Shown: positions 1 to 11,529, counted from the stretch's first letter. The stretch: DNA of 64,000 nt from Sambucus nigra (GCA_949130495.1 OX422223.1:80880751-80944750); one strand, 5' to 3'. The notes: generated from the letters alone by a model not told the origin. Made by a program: numbers and translations.

Positions 1-563
1 TGTTCATTATTGTTAGATGTCATTACATGTTATCTATATATGTTTCATTGATTACTCACATGCTAGATATGATTATCTTTTTCTCTTATTGTCTATCCGA
101 GACAAAAAGGGGGAGATATGTATGTGATATAGAGGTATTTTTGGTTGAGTTGATGAGCACTTAGTTTTGTTGCACAAATTGATACCCTAATTTTTCAATG
201 TTTATTTTCACAACTGGTATCAAAATAATTTGCTCACATGTTTAACAAGTGATGTTATTTTAATTTTACAAATTGTTATTGATATTTCATATTGGTATCA
301 TAATGTTTATATCAGTTGTTCCTCCATACATCACTCAATATTTTTATGTTTCATCTGTGTAGGTATGCTTAAGAGATTTGAGATTTCAAGTCTACATCAC
401 ATTCAGACAACTCATGCTTGTCGAACCGTCCTTTACTAGTCTTGTCCTGTAATATTTTATTTTGGGTTTTATGGAATGGAATTTTGGTGTCATACGGCTT
501 GACAGTCCGGCTTAGGTATTTAACTATTTGGGTTTTGTCCCAATATAGTCAAAAGGGGAGATT
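1..563 (+). repeat. 3' part of a short Copia-like element body (first array unit, cut by window edge)
   Basis: This stretch repeats at 1790-2362 and 27060-27608. It carries two purine-rich tracts of polypurine type, at about 107-116 and at 551-560, the second just before an LTR that starts TGTAAGGAC. No long reading frame is seen. The two-tract arrangement before the LTR resembles the 3' end of SIRE-like Copia elements (family knowledge), but no integrase or RT is present, so the class is inferred from LTR ends alone. Confidence 0.5.
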
Positions 564-1644
564 TGTAAGGACAAAATTTCCAATTGAGTCCATTGTAAGC
601 ATTTGACTTATTCTCGAAACAAAACATGTTTTTGAGTAATAAATAGATTTTTATTGTCACGATCCCACACATTCTATGACATAAAGTTTATTGAAGACGT
701 TGTGGCCAAGCTTCAAAGATTTATCGTGCCGAGATTATTTTGGTGCACGCTTCATGTCTTTATTACATTCCGATCTCTCGGGTATGAATGTGTAATGTGT
801 ATGGGACTCAAGAAATATTTTTAAGATGCTATTTTTTATTAAAAAATGTTTTTAAAGGTTTAAACTCCGTTTATTCTGAGATAAGGATTATTTAGAATTG
901 TGTATATATCAAACTCTTGTGTTTTGTGGTTCAAACGACACTGTAGGTTATTCAAGTAAGATGAACATCTCATTCGAACGACATAGCCATTTCGTCTGAG
1001 CGACATGCTTATCTCATTTGAACGATGCATCGACTTAAGTTTATTATTTAAGATGTGTTTCTCTCAAAAACATATAAGTTACTGAACCAGAAAATCTGTT
1101 TACATACATTACGTTTTCTGCACAAGTTTTCTAAGGTTGTCAAAGTCTAAAAATGTCCTTAGAGTTTCAAAATCCGAGCTTTCATACTCTTATTTTATTA
1201 AGATCTTAGTTTGCACCATTGTGATTTGTTCATCATTTTGAATGTTGGGTTTTGTGACGAAGAAGCGAAGGAGTTCATGTTCAATATCGTAGACGTTTCC
1301 AAGCTGTATCGGTGGACACCGAGACATACATGGACGCATGTGTTATGGATGGTCATCGTAGAAGAACTTCTGCATAGGTATTATTAAGGAGTGGTTGAAG
1401 GATCATAGGAGCGTCAAGACTTGTGGAGATTAAGTCGTTGAGTAAGTCGATTGTCTGTACTTTGTAATACCATATCATAGTGATTGTCTGACTTCGACCG
1501 TCCGTGATTTTTCCTCTTAGTAGTTTCCTTGAACATCCGTTGTTGCCTTTGTGAACTTATTTATTTTTACATGCTTTAATCACCTAGATGTATGATTAGG
1601 ATTAAACAAGATAAAATTGGGCTTAACTAAAATTGGTTCACACA
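564..1644 (+). repeat. Copia-like LTR, array copy 1
   Basis: It begins TGTAAGGACAAAATTTCC directly after a polypurine tract and ends near TTCACACA, followed by CTTGGTGCGATTT, which could pair with a tRNA 3' end. Length is about 1081 bp. Near-identical copies lie at 2363-2924 plus 26368-26883, and at 27609-28680. Inside, at about 960-1030, is a cluster of TTCGAACGA-like motifs about 25-30 bp apart. Other array members define the ends; no flanking target duplication is visible. Confidence 0.65.
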
Positions 1645-2362
1645 CTTGGTGCGATTTGAAATTTTGAAAAAGGGTTTTCAAAAAGAAAAGTTGGTTTTGA
1701 CATTCTTAATGGGCCTACAAATTACTGATTTCGACATCATTAATGATTTTGATAATTCATTATTTTGTGACTTTTGTTTGTTAGCTACGACTTGGTACAT
1801 GGTGATTATTGTCACCTGGCATTACATGTTTATCTATATATGTTTCATTGATGATTCACATGCTAGATATGATGATCTTTTTCACTTATTATCGACCCGA
1901 GAAAAAAGGGGGAGAGATGACTGTGATGTAAGGGGAGTTTTGGTTGAGCTGATGAGCACATAGTTTTGTTGCACAAATTGATACACTGATTTTTCGATGT
2001 TTATTTCCACAATTGGTATTAAAATATTTTGCTCACATGTTTAACAAATAATATGACTTTAATTTTACAAATTGGTATTGAAATTTCATATTGGTATCAT
2101 AATGGATATATCATTTGTTCCTCCATACTTCACTGGATATTTTTCTATTTCATGTGTGTAGGTATGCTTAAGAGATTTGAGATTTCAAGTCTACATCATA
2201 TTTACACAGCTCATGCTTGTCGAACCATCATTTACAAGTCTTTTCCTGTAATTTTTTATTTTGGGTTGTATGGGATGGGATTTATTTGTCATACGTCTTT
2301 ACGACCCATCTTAGGCATTTCACTATTTGGGTTTTGTCCCGGAATAGTCAAAGGGGAAGATT
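1645..2362 (+). repeat. Short internal domain of Copia-like array unit
   Basis: About 720 bp lie between LTR copies 1 and 2. The first part is putative primer-binding sequence, the rest is 3' untranslated sequence with polypurine-like tracts at about 1905-1914 and 2350-2358. No gag or pol is encoded; short open frames here are not conserved as proteins between array copies. The same internal deletion is seen at 26884-27608, so the units are copies of one non-autonomous element. Confidence 0.6.
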
Positions 2363-2924
2363 TGTAAGGACAAAATTTTCGATTGAGTCCATTGTAAGTA
2401 TTTGACTTATTCTCGGAACAAAACATATTTTTGAGTCATAGATAAGTTTTTATTGTCACGATCCCACACAGTCTATAACACAAAGTTTATTGAAGAAGTT
2501 GTGTCTAAGCTTCAAAGATTTATCATACCGAGATTATTTTGGTGCAAGTTTCACGTCTTCATTGCATTCCGATCACTCAGGTATGAATGCACAATGTTTA
2601 TAGGACTCGAAAAATATTTTAGGATGTTATTTTTATTAAAAAATATTTTTAAACGTTTAAAATTTGTCTATTCTAAGATAAGGATCATTTAGAGTTGTGT
2701 ATATAACAAACTCTTGTGTTTTATGGTTCAAATGAAATTGCAAGTCGTTCAAGCGAGATGAACATGTCGTTCGAACGACATGGCCATTTCGTTCGAGTGA
2801 CATGCTTATCTCATTCGAATGATGCACGGACTTAAGTTTATTATTTATGGTGTGTTTCTCTTAAAATTTCATATGTTGTAGACTCAAAAAATTAGTTTAC
2901 ATATAGTACGTTTTTTGCCCAAGT
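2363..2924 (+). repeat. Copia-like LTR, array copy 2, left part (split by the Tekay insertion)
   Basis: This is the first 562 bp of an LTR that resumes after the Tekay element at 26368. Its last five bases, CAAGT at 2920-2924, are the target-site duplication and recur at 26363-26367. Copies 1 and 3 are uninterrupted at the matching position and serve as empty-site controls. TTCGAACGA-like motifs are seen at about 2765-2825. Confidence 0.8.
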
Positions 2925-5875
2925 TGTGACACCCCGCCTAATTAACCCCGGGTGATGAGTCCTAAATCAAATTAGAACAGGTTTCTCAGTTGGTTCATTC
3001 TTAGCATCACTGTCGCTCTTTTTAATTACTAACCACCTAAGTGAGAAAATTAGACTGGTGCTAAGTTTATTCTCTTTCATTAACTAAAATTAACTACTCA
3101 TGCAGAAACATAATAATATAAATAATCACAATTAACTGAATTCAACCATTCACAAATAATTATATGACCGAATAAACCATCAGTTTCAAATCCAACAAAA
3201 GTAAAGACAAGTAATAAATCTCAACAGGTCTGACATAAGTACTGAAATAAAATTGTGAGCGACATGATCGAATACCTGATAGGAAGTCTCTACACTAATA
3301 ATGAAAAGAACGAGGCGCCTATCAAACTTCCGCAACATCCACACATGCTGCAGCAACGGATCCCTGGAATGAGTCAAGCATGGAGTCCCTGTGGCTGGAC
3401 ACCTAAAAGGTTTTTAAGAGTTTTTACAGCAAGGGTTAGTACCCAAAATATTTGGAAAAAATTTAGCAAATGATTAACTTGCAGTAATAAGTAAATATGC
3501 ATGCTCTCCATATTTTAGCTAGTGCCGCACTCCCTTGAGGACATCCTCACCCCTCCTCTAATGTGCACTACTAACGCCTTGATTAATTTACCTAGTTATT
3601 TATCTCATGGCTAGATAACTGATATAATCCCCTTGCCACCACCCTACTCTAACCGAGCGTGCCATAATTATGATTTCTAAGTTGTTATAAACATTAACTT
3701 AAATAATCATTTCCCTTTTTAAATTTCATATAACTTTCACACCATTATATATTTAATACAATTCACGGCCTATATTAATTTACCCGTATATAATTACTTA
3801 CCTCATTATATACGTATAGTTATATCACAACATTCACAAACATGATGATATAATAATTAATACTAAACATCCTCCAGAGCAATAACCCACCGGATGCAAA
3901 TCCTCTAAAGTGCTATCCCACTAGGCATATTCAGAGAACCTAGTTACCCCAAGTCAGAATCACTCACTAACTTAGAAAATACATAAAAATTGGAGGCGGT
4001 CATATTCCTTCCCGAAAAGTGAGATGTCCCTCACCCATATAATGGACGCTATGACCTGGGAATATACTCGCCCTACTCCTCAAGCTAAGGGATTCATCCA
4101 CTACGCGCAACCTCCCTCCTATAGCACTAGATTCGATATAATAATAATATCTAGCCATTGATATTGATGAACACACCATATATATATATATACTATCGCA
4201 CACCGTATATATATATAATTAAAATAAACTATTATGGCTATCCCGTGTACTAAGTCCGTAACACAAGCCTCTTCAAATTATTATGAGTTTATGCTCCAAC
4301 TCTAATTATTAATTAATTCACACATGAATTAATTAAATTACTTTTGGTGTCTCCCCCGACCAATATATTCAAACTTACTCTCGTGGCCCGAAATAAACAA
4401 TACCCGAGTCGAAATTCCCCACTCCAAATTATTTAGCCTTCACTCTAAATAAAATTAACGTCTGGGTATCGCTCAACCAATAACCCCAGACTTGCCCACT
4501 CAATCCGTATTTAATGATTTTGAAATATTATTCCCAAAAATTAACTATAGTGTGTCACACGTAAATTTCCTCCAAATCCCAATTAATTTTAATCATGGTG
4601 TGACTCACGTAATTTCTTTCAAATCCTAATTAATTTTACTCATAAATAATTAGCTTGAAAGTCCTATATTTATTTCTCATTAAATAAGGCATGGAAAAGA
4701 ATTTAACTTAATTTTCCCTTATATACATAAACTGGCCGAACTGGCAGAAATTTCAAACCATCGATCGATCGATCCCCAACCCTCGATCGATCGTACAGGT
4801 CAGCATCTTCTTCCCCCTTCTGTTTCAGCCATGGACGAAAAAATTCAAACCCTAATTTCTTCTACAGTGAAGCCCAAGTCTTCCCATTAAAAACATATAT
4901 CAAAAACCTCATAAGGGACTCCCATAAAGTCTACAAACACCATTTAATTTACGTTCTCTACTGTTTTCATAAATTAGGGGAAAAATCTGATTTAACCTTT
5001 AACCCATTTAAACATCAAATCTTAGCCTCAAATTCGTTTCTAGTTCATCCAGATTACATTCTACTATATATATATACTTCTCTCAGATTACACATGAATT
5101 TCTACATAATTTAGAAATCAGAATATTGGTTTACAAAAGCCCCATGTTTATACCCTTTAAATCCCAAAACGAATTTTTAATTACTCACATCACATAAATA
5201 TGAATCAAAAGGCAAATTAAATGCTACAACAAGTTAACCACTTTCCTTATGATTCGTAGGGTCTGATTTGGAGTTGTGAATTCCCAAGGTTGGAGATGAG
5301 ATTTCCTCTTTTTGGCTCTTTCCTTTGTCCCCCAATTTGCCTTTAACTGCCTCTTAGGTTTTTCTCTCCCACTAAGTGTTTTCTAAACTTCAATCAGCCG
5401 TTTCCCTTTTCTCTTAATTAAGTAATTAGGCTAAATCTCGTTTTTGGCCTAATGGGCTAAGCCCAAGTGACCCAAATACCCCCGTGTGGGATTGACTATG
5501 CCTAAAAACGTCTCGTGACCCATTTACTACCCCCGGGTATACTTTTTCGACTATCTTGGACCATTTGGACTCAACCGTACACTTAGAATTGGAATCCGAA
5601 TTAATTTATAAAAATCCTTATCTCACACCCAAATTAGTCTATACCGACTCCCGACTGAGATAAGTACATACCCCGCCATTAATGCCCGAAATGACGTAAA
5701 TAAATTATCATTATTCACTTAGTAATTTAATTTCCCTAAATATTAACCATTCACTCCTCGGTTAATATTTAATTATATATTAACATAATTAATTCAATTA
5801 AAATTATGACACACAAGTAATTTTGAATTCTCGAATTAATTAAATATTAAATGCACAAAAATATGGGGTGTTACA
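2925..5875 (-). repeat. 3' LTR of the Tekay-type element
   Basis: 2951 bp, starting TGTAACACCCC on the minus strand and ending GTCACA. Compared with the partner LTR (24285-26362) it keeps about 900 bp (roughly 4623-5521) that the partner lacks. The retained part includes two palindromes built from GATC at 4760-4773 and 4784-4793. Short TA tracts occur near 4177-4216. Open frames inside (such as 4000-4203) are not coding. Confidence 0.9.
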
Positions 5876-5889
5876 TACTCCCCCTCTTA
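5876..5889 (-). promoter_or_regulatory. Polypurine tract of the Tekay element
   Basis: On the minus strand the sequence AAGAGGGGGAG lies directly upstream of the 3' LTR start TGTAACACC. This is the expected plus-strand DNA primer site in reverse transcription. The pol stop codon (TAA, 5887-5889) abuts it. Confidence 0.8.
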
Positions 5890-6335
5890 TAAAGGAATTT
5901 CGTCCCCGAAATTAGGTCGTACCTGTGGTGAATAGCTTGGATATTGTTTCCGCATATCCTCCTCACGCTCCTAGGTAGACTCGTCAATGTTGCGATGACC
6001 CCACTGTACTCTAACTAGTGGAACAACCTTGGATTGTAACTTCCGCTCACTACGGTCCAGAATAGCAACCGGTCTTTCCTCATATGAAATGTCTGGCTGT
6101 AAATGAATCTCCTCGAGTGAAATCTGCCAGAAGGCTCTCTCGCTTCTTCGATATTTCTTCAGCGATGCCACATGGAACACGTCGTGTATCCGCTGAAGGT
6201 GCTCCAGCAATCCCAATCTATATGCTACCGGTACCACCCTCTCAATGATAGGGAAATGTCCCATGTACCTCGGTGCTAACTTACCCTTCTTGCCAAACCT
6301 CATTACCCCTTTTATAGGGGACACCCAAACTAATA
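5890..6335 (-). pseudogene. Tekay pol: integrase C-terminal domain with chromodomain-like tail
   Basis: Minus-strand reading gives the end of a Gypsy integrase: KGVMRFGKKGKLAPRY, then RIHDVFHVASLKKY, then a tail with SYEERPVAI and PLVRVQWGH. In chromoviruses this tail targets integration to chromatin (family knowledge). A nonsense codon at about 5968-5970 interrupts the tail; after it the frame runs to a TAA touching the polypurine tract. Upstream, at about 6330-6345, the sequence jumps from the start of the catalytic core straight to this domain. Confidence 0.85.
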
Positions 6336-6423
6336 CTTAGTCCATGGAGATGCTCTCCCACTTCCACACAGGAATTTCTAGCAACTGTAGCATCCCTGAT
6401 GGCCTCTGATGGTCAACTTTCAC

Positions 6424-6780
6424 AAGCTAACACATGGAACAGTTTGAGACAAACTCTGTTATGTCCCATTTCATTCCTGCCCACCAATACTGCCTCCTCA
6501 TATCTTAGTATATTTCATCCCCATCGAGATGTATCGCAAACCTCGAACCATGGGACTCTGTCATAACATTGTGTCTCAACTCCTCATCCTCTGGAACCAC
6601 TAACCTCCCATTAATGCGTAAGCCTCCTTTCGAGCTGATCGAGTAACCCTCTGCTCCCTCAGTTAACAACTGGCTCACCCTATCCCGATAGATCTGATCC
6701 TCTGCCTGAGCCCTCAAAACTCGTATAATGATCTCAGGTGTGATGGATAATGCTAACATGCAGGCCCTGTCTACATCATC
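6424..6780 (-). pseudogene. Tekay pol: integrase N-terminal zinc-binding (HHCC) region
   Basis: The frame at 6759-6505 and its continuation through a stop show SHGSRFAIHLDGDEIY followed by a segment ending NCSMC. This supplies the two His and two Cys of the integrase zinc-binding domain. Residues upstream join across the Tat insertion to RNase H at 21004. The catalytic core that should follow is almost wholly missing. Stops occur after DEIY and after the second Cys. Confidence 0.8.
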
Positions 6781-6785
6781 CTCAT

Positions 6786-7378
6786 TGTTGATGTAAAAAA
6801 TTAGATCATATCTAATTATTCAATCACAGATAAATAAATGAGACAAATAATTTTTAAAGTGGTTCAGCCTTATAAGAATGGCCTACGTCCACTGTTATGG
6901 TATTGCTGATTGTATGGGAATTCTCGATTACAAGTTATCTCAAGAAATTTCGATCCCTTTACAATGAGGATTGTACAATGTATTTATAGCCCTGAGGCTG
7001 TAATGTGAAAGGGTAATACATTAAATGATGTATATATGAAAGGGTAATACATTCAATGCCCCTTAAGCGTATGCGTCTGAATGATAAGCATTTAATGAAC
7101 AGTCAAACTGTTGGTTATCCTGCTATTAATGCTTTGTTCGAGGTGCAGGTCGGACCGCCTGAGTTGCTCGGATCGCCTAAGCTTCTCGATGCTCAAGAGT
7201 TCCTCGGAGAGTTCTCGTTCCTCGGAGCGTATGAGTTCCTCGGGGAATCAGTGTTCCTCGTTGTAGTATGGTTTCTCGGAGGATGTGAGTTCCTCGAAAG
7301 TGTTTGTTGTTGCCACGTAGACTGCCACGTGTCTTCACTTTATTGATCCATGTCAGAAGACTAAATTTGGTATCAACA
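6786..7378 (-). repeat. 3' LTR of the Tat element
   Basis: 593 bp, TGTTGATACC...CATCAACA on the minus strand. A TATA-like box lies at about 6981-6990 (minus strand CTATAAATA). Near its minus-strand 5' end are an ACGTGGCA motif of G-box type (about 7324-7331) and a second CCACGT core at about 7313-7318. Two copies of a GAAAGGGTAATACATT motif lie at about 7007-7055. It holds an 18-bp stretch absent from the other LTR. Confidence 0.92.
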
Positions 7379-7388
7379 GAAGCCCCCA
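7379..7388 (-). promoter_or_regulatory. Polypurine tract of the Tat element
   Basis: Minus strand TGGGGGCTTC immediately precedes the 3' LTR start. This matches the expected plus-strand priming site, although it contains pyrimidines near its end. Confidence 0.6.
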
Positions 7389-7679
7389 ATGTTTCATAGT
7401 TCGAAATTTGAGGAGTGTGGAACATTCTTTCTCGGAATATGGTAGCTTTAAATGGTCCTCCTGATTTTTAGGTGTGTTTCCCTTGTATTTATTTCTCTTT
7501 CCAAATTCGTAGAATCAGGCTTTTTTAAATTTCTATAACCGCCTCGATCTCCGCGTACTTTTTATCCTTCTAGCCGCCAGTAGTGTAATCGTTTCTTTTT
7601 GCTTCGATTGCCGCGCCCTTTTTGTCCTTCTAGCCACCGGTAGCATAATTATTTCTTTTTGTAATCATTACTTTTCCTT

Positions 7680-7866
7680 TTCCCAAGGTAGAGTATTTAA
7701 ACACTGCAGAAAATCCCATCGTCTTCTACTTTTTCAAATTTGTATCTTCGAGTTTTCCGTCGTCTCTTTCTCTCCTGTGTATTCATCTCTTCCATCGTTC
7801 GTTGTCATCAGATCCACTCTTTTTCTGTAAGATTTTATTTCTTCTTCTTCATTTCTTTTATTCATC
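7680..7866 (+). promoter_or_regulatory. Putative promoter and 5' UTR of the antisense genes
   Basis: A TATA-like TATTTAAACA at about 7694-7703 is followed about 30 bp downstream by a pyrimidine-rich leader running to the ATG at 7867. The arrangement is that of a plant RNA polymerase II promoter, placed inside the element just beyond the LTR and facing away from it. A similar TATA-plus-leader layout precedes the related antisense pseudogene at 55.7 kb. No transcript evidence is available. Confidence 0.5.
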
Positions 7867-10060
7867 ATGGTTTACCCTGTTGAATCTCTTGATAAGTTTC
7901 TCTCTAATTTTTCTATTCCCTCCTGGGTTGTTCTGGAAGAGCTTTCTGAGCCTTCTGATTATTTCCGTTTGACTGAGGGACATTGGTTCCCCAGTCTCTT
8001 TGTTGCTGAGTGTGGATTTTCTTTTCCGCCCAATCCTCTATGTCTGGAATTTTGTCAATATTTTGACGTTGTTCCTGCGAGAATAGACCCCAATACATGG
8101 AGAATAGTTAATGGGGTTCATAGGTTATATCAAATCCATGGAACTCGCATAGGAATTCCAAAAATAATGTTTTGTTATAGATGGGCAGTTGGTGATAACA
8201 CCTTTTATTTAAAAACTAGATTTTTAAATAGGGCCTTAGTAGTCAATCTCCCGGATGCCAATAGGGACTATTTTGAGCACGGGGTTGTCATAAAAAATTA
8301 GCAACATGCTCTTTTATCTGGAGATGAAGTGTATCAGGGTCCCAAATGCCCTCCCTATGGCAATGGGATAGGTTATTTTTATTTCATTTTATTTATTTTG
8401 AAATTATGCTTCCTCTGTGTTTGACAAAATGTACCACTGATATTGTAATTTTTATTTATTTGCAGTTGATAGTAAAAGAAAGTGTCCAAAAGAAGCAGGT
8501 GTTAACATAAGACATTTGAAACTTATCTGGAGTTTGCATCAGTCTGTTGCCGACGAGCACATTAGGTCAGCTTCATATATGCTGCAATACAAGAGCTACA
8601 CAACTTCTTTTACTGCTCGTGCGGTAATAAGCGACGCAGAGCCAGTACCAGCCTCTACCAGTTCTTCGCCTGAGTCACACGTTCCTTTGAGTGAAAGGAT
8701 TAAGAAGAGAAGACCTCCCACTCTCTTCGAGAAGCCTGCCTCTGGTGCTGGAGAGGCCAAAAGAAGTAAACACGATGTCCCAGAAGGGACAAAGAAAGTT
8801 GATGCAGTTCCTCCAGCTGCTCCTGCTAAGGTCGCCGAGAAGCCTCTAGTGGCCCAGAGCAAGGCTGCTGCTCTAGGAGAAGTGATTGTAATATCACCGA
8901 CCAAGAGTTCTTCCTTGGTTGAATCTATTCCTGCTCCCCCGAGGAAGCTGAAGAAAAGTTCCTCGGTCAATTTGGCTGACACCATCACTCAACCCCCAGC
9001 TACTGGAACTGGTGTTCCAACTTTTGTTCCCCCGAGCTCTGTCATGAGCTCGGTGAAGACTTAGATCATTCCCGAGATCCAAGGTGTCGAAGAGAACCTT
9101 TCTCGGGATATGGTTACATCATTGGCTGTTCGCCATATTGCTTCTGTAAGTCTTGTTGCTTTGAACTTTTCATCTTTCCTTTGTTATATCTATCTCTGAC
9201 TTTCTTTCATTTTCTTTTCACATTTGGGGAGCTGCTTCAATATAATTTTAAAGAAAGATGAGGCGATTAAAGCTTCATGCTCCTCATCTAGTGTGGAGGA
9301 AGCTCTGGAGGAAGCTATTAAGTCTTTGGAAGATTATCGCCAGAAATATGCTACTGACAAGGCAATTTGGGAGAACAAGCTTGCCTCCACCGAGCAGGAA
9401 AAAGCTCAGGTTGTTGAAGTCTCCAAGGAATTGGAGAATAGAATAAAGGACTTATAAGGGAAGAATAAAGAGCTTGACAAGAAGCTCAAAAATGCTGGAG
9501 AGCTTGAGAATAAGCTCAAGGTTGCTGAGGAAGAATTGGGTCAGCTTCGGGAGGTAAATCGGCAGAAGGAGGAGGTTGAAAATAAATTGAAGATTGCTGA
9601 AAACCTTCTGTCCAAGCAGCGTTCCTCGAAGAAGTTAAAGAGAAAAGTGGCTGTGAAGAAGTCTTTCAGCGCTGGCTGGGACAAAGGATGGAACAAGGGA
9701 TTAGCTGCCATGGTGTCGCAAGTGGAATATGGTAGCCTCAAGTACTTTAGGGATGGATGGGTCGCTGCTTTAGAGGAGATGAAAGTGGATGAAAGTTTTG
9801 AACTGTTTCAGCGACACATCCCTAGTCCTCCTCCAACTCCTGAAGACTTAGAAGAGGATGAAGCTTCCTCCGAAGAGTCTTCTATGGTGATGGGAGATCA
9901 TCCCCCAGCCATCCAGCCTGCTAACGAGGAACCTCAGCAAATCATTACTTCTTTCGAGCAACTGCTGGCGTTCCCCGAGCAACTTTTTATTCCCTCCGAG
10001 CAAACTACTTCCTCGTCCCAGCCTCCCGAGAAGGTTTTGGGAGACAAGGAAAAGGTGTAG
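7867..10060 (+). pseudogene. Antisense gene 1: Transposase_28-like (putative gypsy-type) protein, three stops
   Basis: Read against the retrotransposon. The N-terminal part (about residues 15-145) matches my recollection of Pfam Transposase_28, 'putative gypsy type transposon', with PNTWRIVNGVHRLY. Two introns fit: 8372-8465 (ends TTTGCAG) and 9146-9253 (starts GTAAGT); both keep the frame. Exon 2 is low-complexity with Lys/Arg-rich and Pro/Ala/Ser-rich stretches; exon 3 is a Lys/Glu coiled coil, then SAGWDKGWNKGL and DGWVAALEEM, then an acidic tail with EQL repeats. In-frame stops at 8299-8301, 9062-9064 and 9455-9457 break it; each is one base from a sense codon. Function unknown; such proteins are carried by Tat elements and are not transposases. 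Confidence 0.75.
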
Positions 10061-10257
10061 AGTTGTTCGGGTTTTTCTTTATATTTTTCTTTTGTCAAAT
10101 GTAACCATAAATATGTAACTCTGAACCTTGTACTTCTGACATTTATGATATAATAAAACTTGAACTTGTGTTTTTGCATACTGTTGTCTCTTCTTCATGC
10201 TTTATTGGTGCTTTTATTGATCACTGCTTTTTCTTCCTCTTCTAGTTTCTGTCCAGG

Positions 10258-11529
10258 ATGGAATTATTATCTGCTCACGATACAAAGCTTTTGAGGCAAT
10301 GCAATGAATATTTTAAGGCTGGTCACACAGACCTGAGTGCAGCGCAAGTTATCGACATCCTCGGCCAAGATGCTTCTGAACAGGCAGTTGAAGCATACCA
10401 ATATCTTAAGTGTTTGCTTGATCGTGCAGTGGCCAATAATGTGGCTTATTATGACATGATCGAGGATCTCCAAGGCATTCTCGAGGATCTTCAGCAACAA
10501 TACAAAGAATCCACTGCCCTCTTGCATGAGGGGTATGAGAAGAAGTACCAGCAGATCAATGCCGACAAGGGTTACGAGAAAATTTTTGCTGGCTACGATG
10601 TGAGGGAAAGAACTCTGAGGGGTGAGGTCGAAGAGTGCAGACAAATAGTTGAATTATTAGAGCAAGAGAACAATAATCTTCAAAGAGAGTTGTCACAGTT
10701 GAAGTCTACAGCTTCTACTTCAAAAGCATTGATCCCAGTGACTGATGAGGGATTCTCGTTCTTGGAAGTCAAGAACGCCAACTTGAGGGATGAGTTGGAA
10801 ACCTTGAAGAGGTTTGGCCCCTCTATATCTTCTCGTGGTCGAACAAGAGCTCCTCGGGGACGAGCAAGAGCTCCTCGGATTCCTGTCGAGGAACAGAGGA
10901 CTCAATCTGCCTTAGAGAACCAGGCCTTCCAATTAATGGCAAAGAACCAGGAGTTAGCTAAAATGTCAAAGAAGATCAGGGACCTGGAAGAGCAGCTTTC
11001 TACGCAGAAGTCAGTCTTGGAGAATAAGGAACTCTTCATCAAGAATCTCCATGAGCAAATGGAAAGACTGACATATCAATTCCACAAACAGCCCAGGGAG
11101 TTCTGGATGGCTGGGTACAACGAGGCTCTTTACCATTTGGACGATCGTATCCAGAATGCCAATGATGAGGGATACAAGCAAGGCTGGTTGAATGCCTTAG
11201 GTGTGCTGCAACTCGAACAGGGTCATTACCTGTGGGACTACCATGATCCTGGGCTGCTCGACCTGCCCGTGCCACCATACAAACTTGATATGAGTTGGAT
11301 CCCTGCTCGGGCCATTCCTCGATGCTTAATTTCCAAATATCTCGGCGACTACAATCTTCATTCAAATGTCGAGATATCTCGTCCTGAACATCTCCTAGAT
11401 CGACCAGCCGTGATGAATGTCAGGATGTTAAAAGATTTGAACTTTATAAATTCTCCTCTTGCTTTAAATGATCCGCCTGCTGGCGAGGAACCTGTTTCAA
11501 AAGCAGAGGGTAAAAGACCAATAGAATAG
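10258..11529 (+). CDS. Antisense gene 2: coiled-coil protein, 423 aa, intact
   Basis: An uninterrupted frame from ATG 10258 to TAG 11527-11529. Residues about 1-60 are helical, about 60-155 and 205-275 are heptad-like coiled coil rich in Glu, Gln, Leu and Lys, and about 192-206 is an Arg-rich RGRARAP segment that could bind nucleic acid (inference). After the second coil comes GYNEALYHLDDR...EGYKQGWLNAL, similar in pattern to the GW motifs of antisense gene 1. The C-terminus is acidic. It starts 197 bp after gene 1; TTCTTCCTCTTCTAG just before the ATG could be a splice acceptor. No family is recognised. It is the only long unbroken frame of the element, so it may have decayed less or be younger. 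Confidence 0.7.
   Translation: MELLSAHDTKLLRQCNEYFKAGHTDLSAAQVIDILGQDASEQAVEAYQYLKCLLDRAVANNVAYYDMIEDLQGILEDLQQQYKESTALLHEGYEKKYQQINADKGYEKIFAGYDVRERTLRGEVEECRQIVELLEQENNNLQRELSQLKSTASTSKALIPVTDEGFSFLEVKNANLRDELETLKRFGPSISSRGRTRAPRGRARAPRIPVEEQRTQSALENQAFQLMAKNQELAKMSKKIRDLEEQLSTQKSVLENKELFIKNLHEQMERLTYQFHKQPREFWMAGYNEALYHLDDRIQNANDEGYKQGWLNALGVLQLEQGHYLWDYHDPGLLDLPVPPYKLDMSWIPARAIPRCLISKYLGDYNLHSNVEISRPEHLLDRPAVMNVRMLKDLNFINSPLALNDPPAGEEPVSKAEGKRPIE

Noticed and set aside
8596..8988. 130-aa minus-strand frame opposite antisense gene 1
   Set aside because: It is a shadow of the plus-strand exon, whose frame continues across two well-formed introns with family-like sequence.
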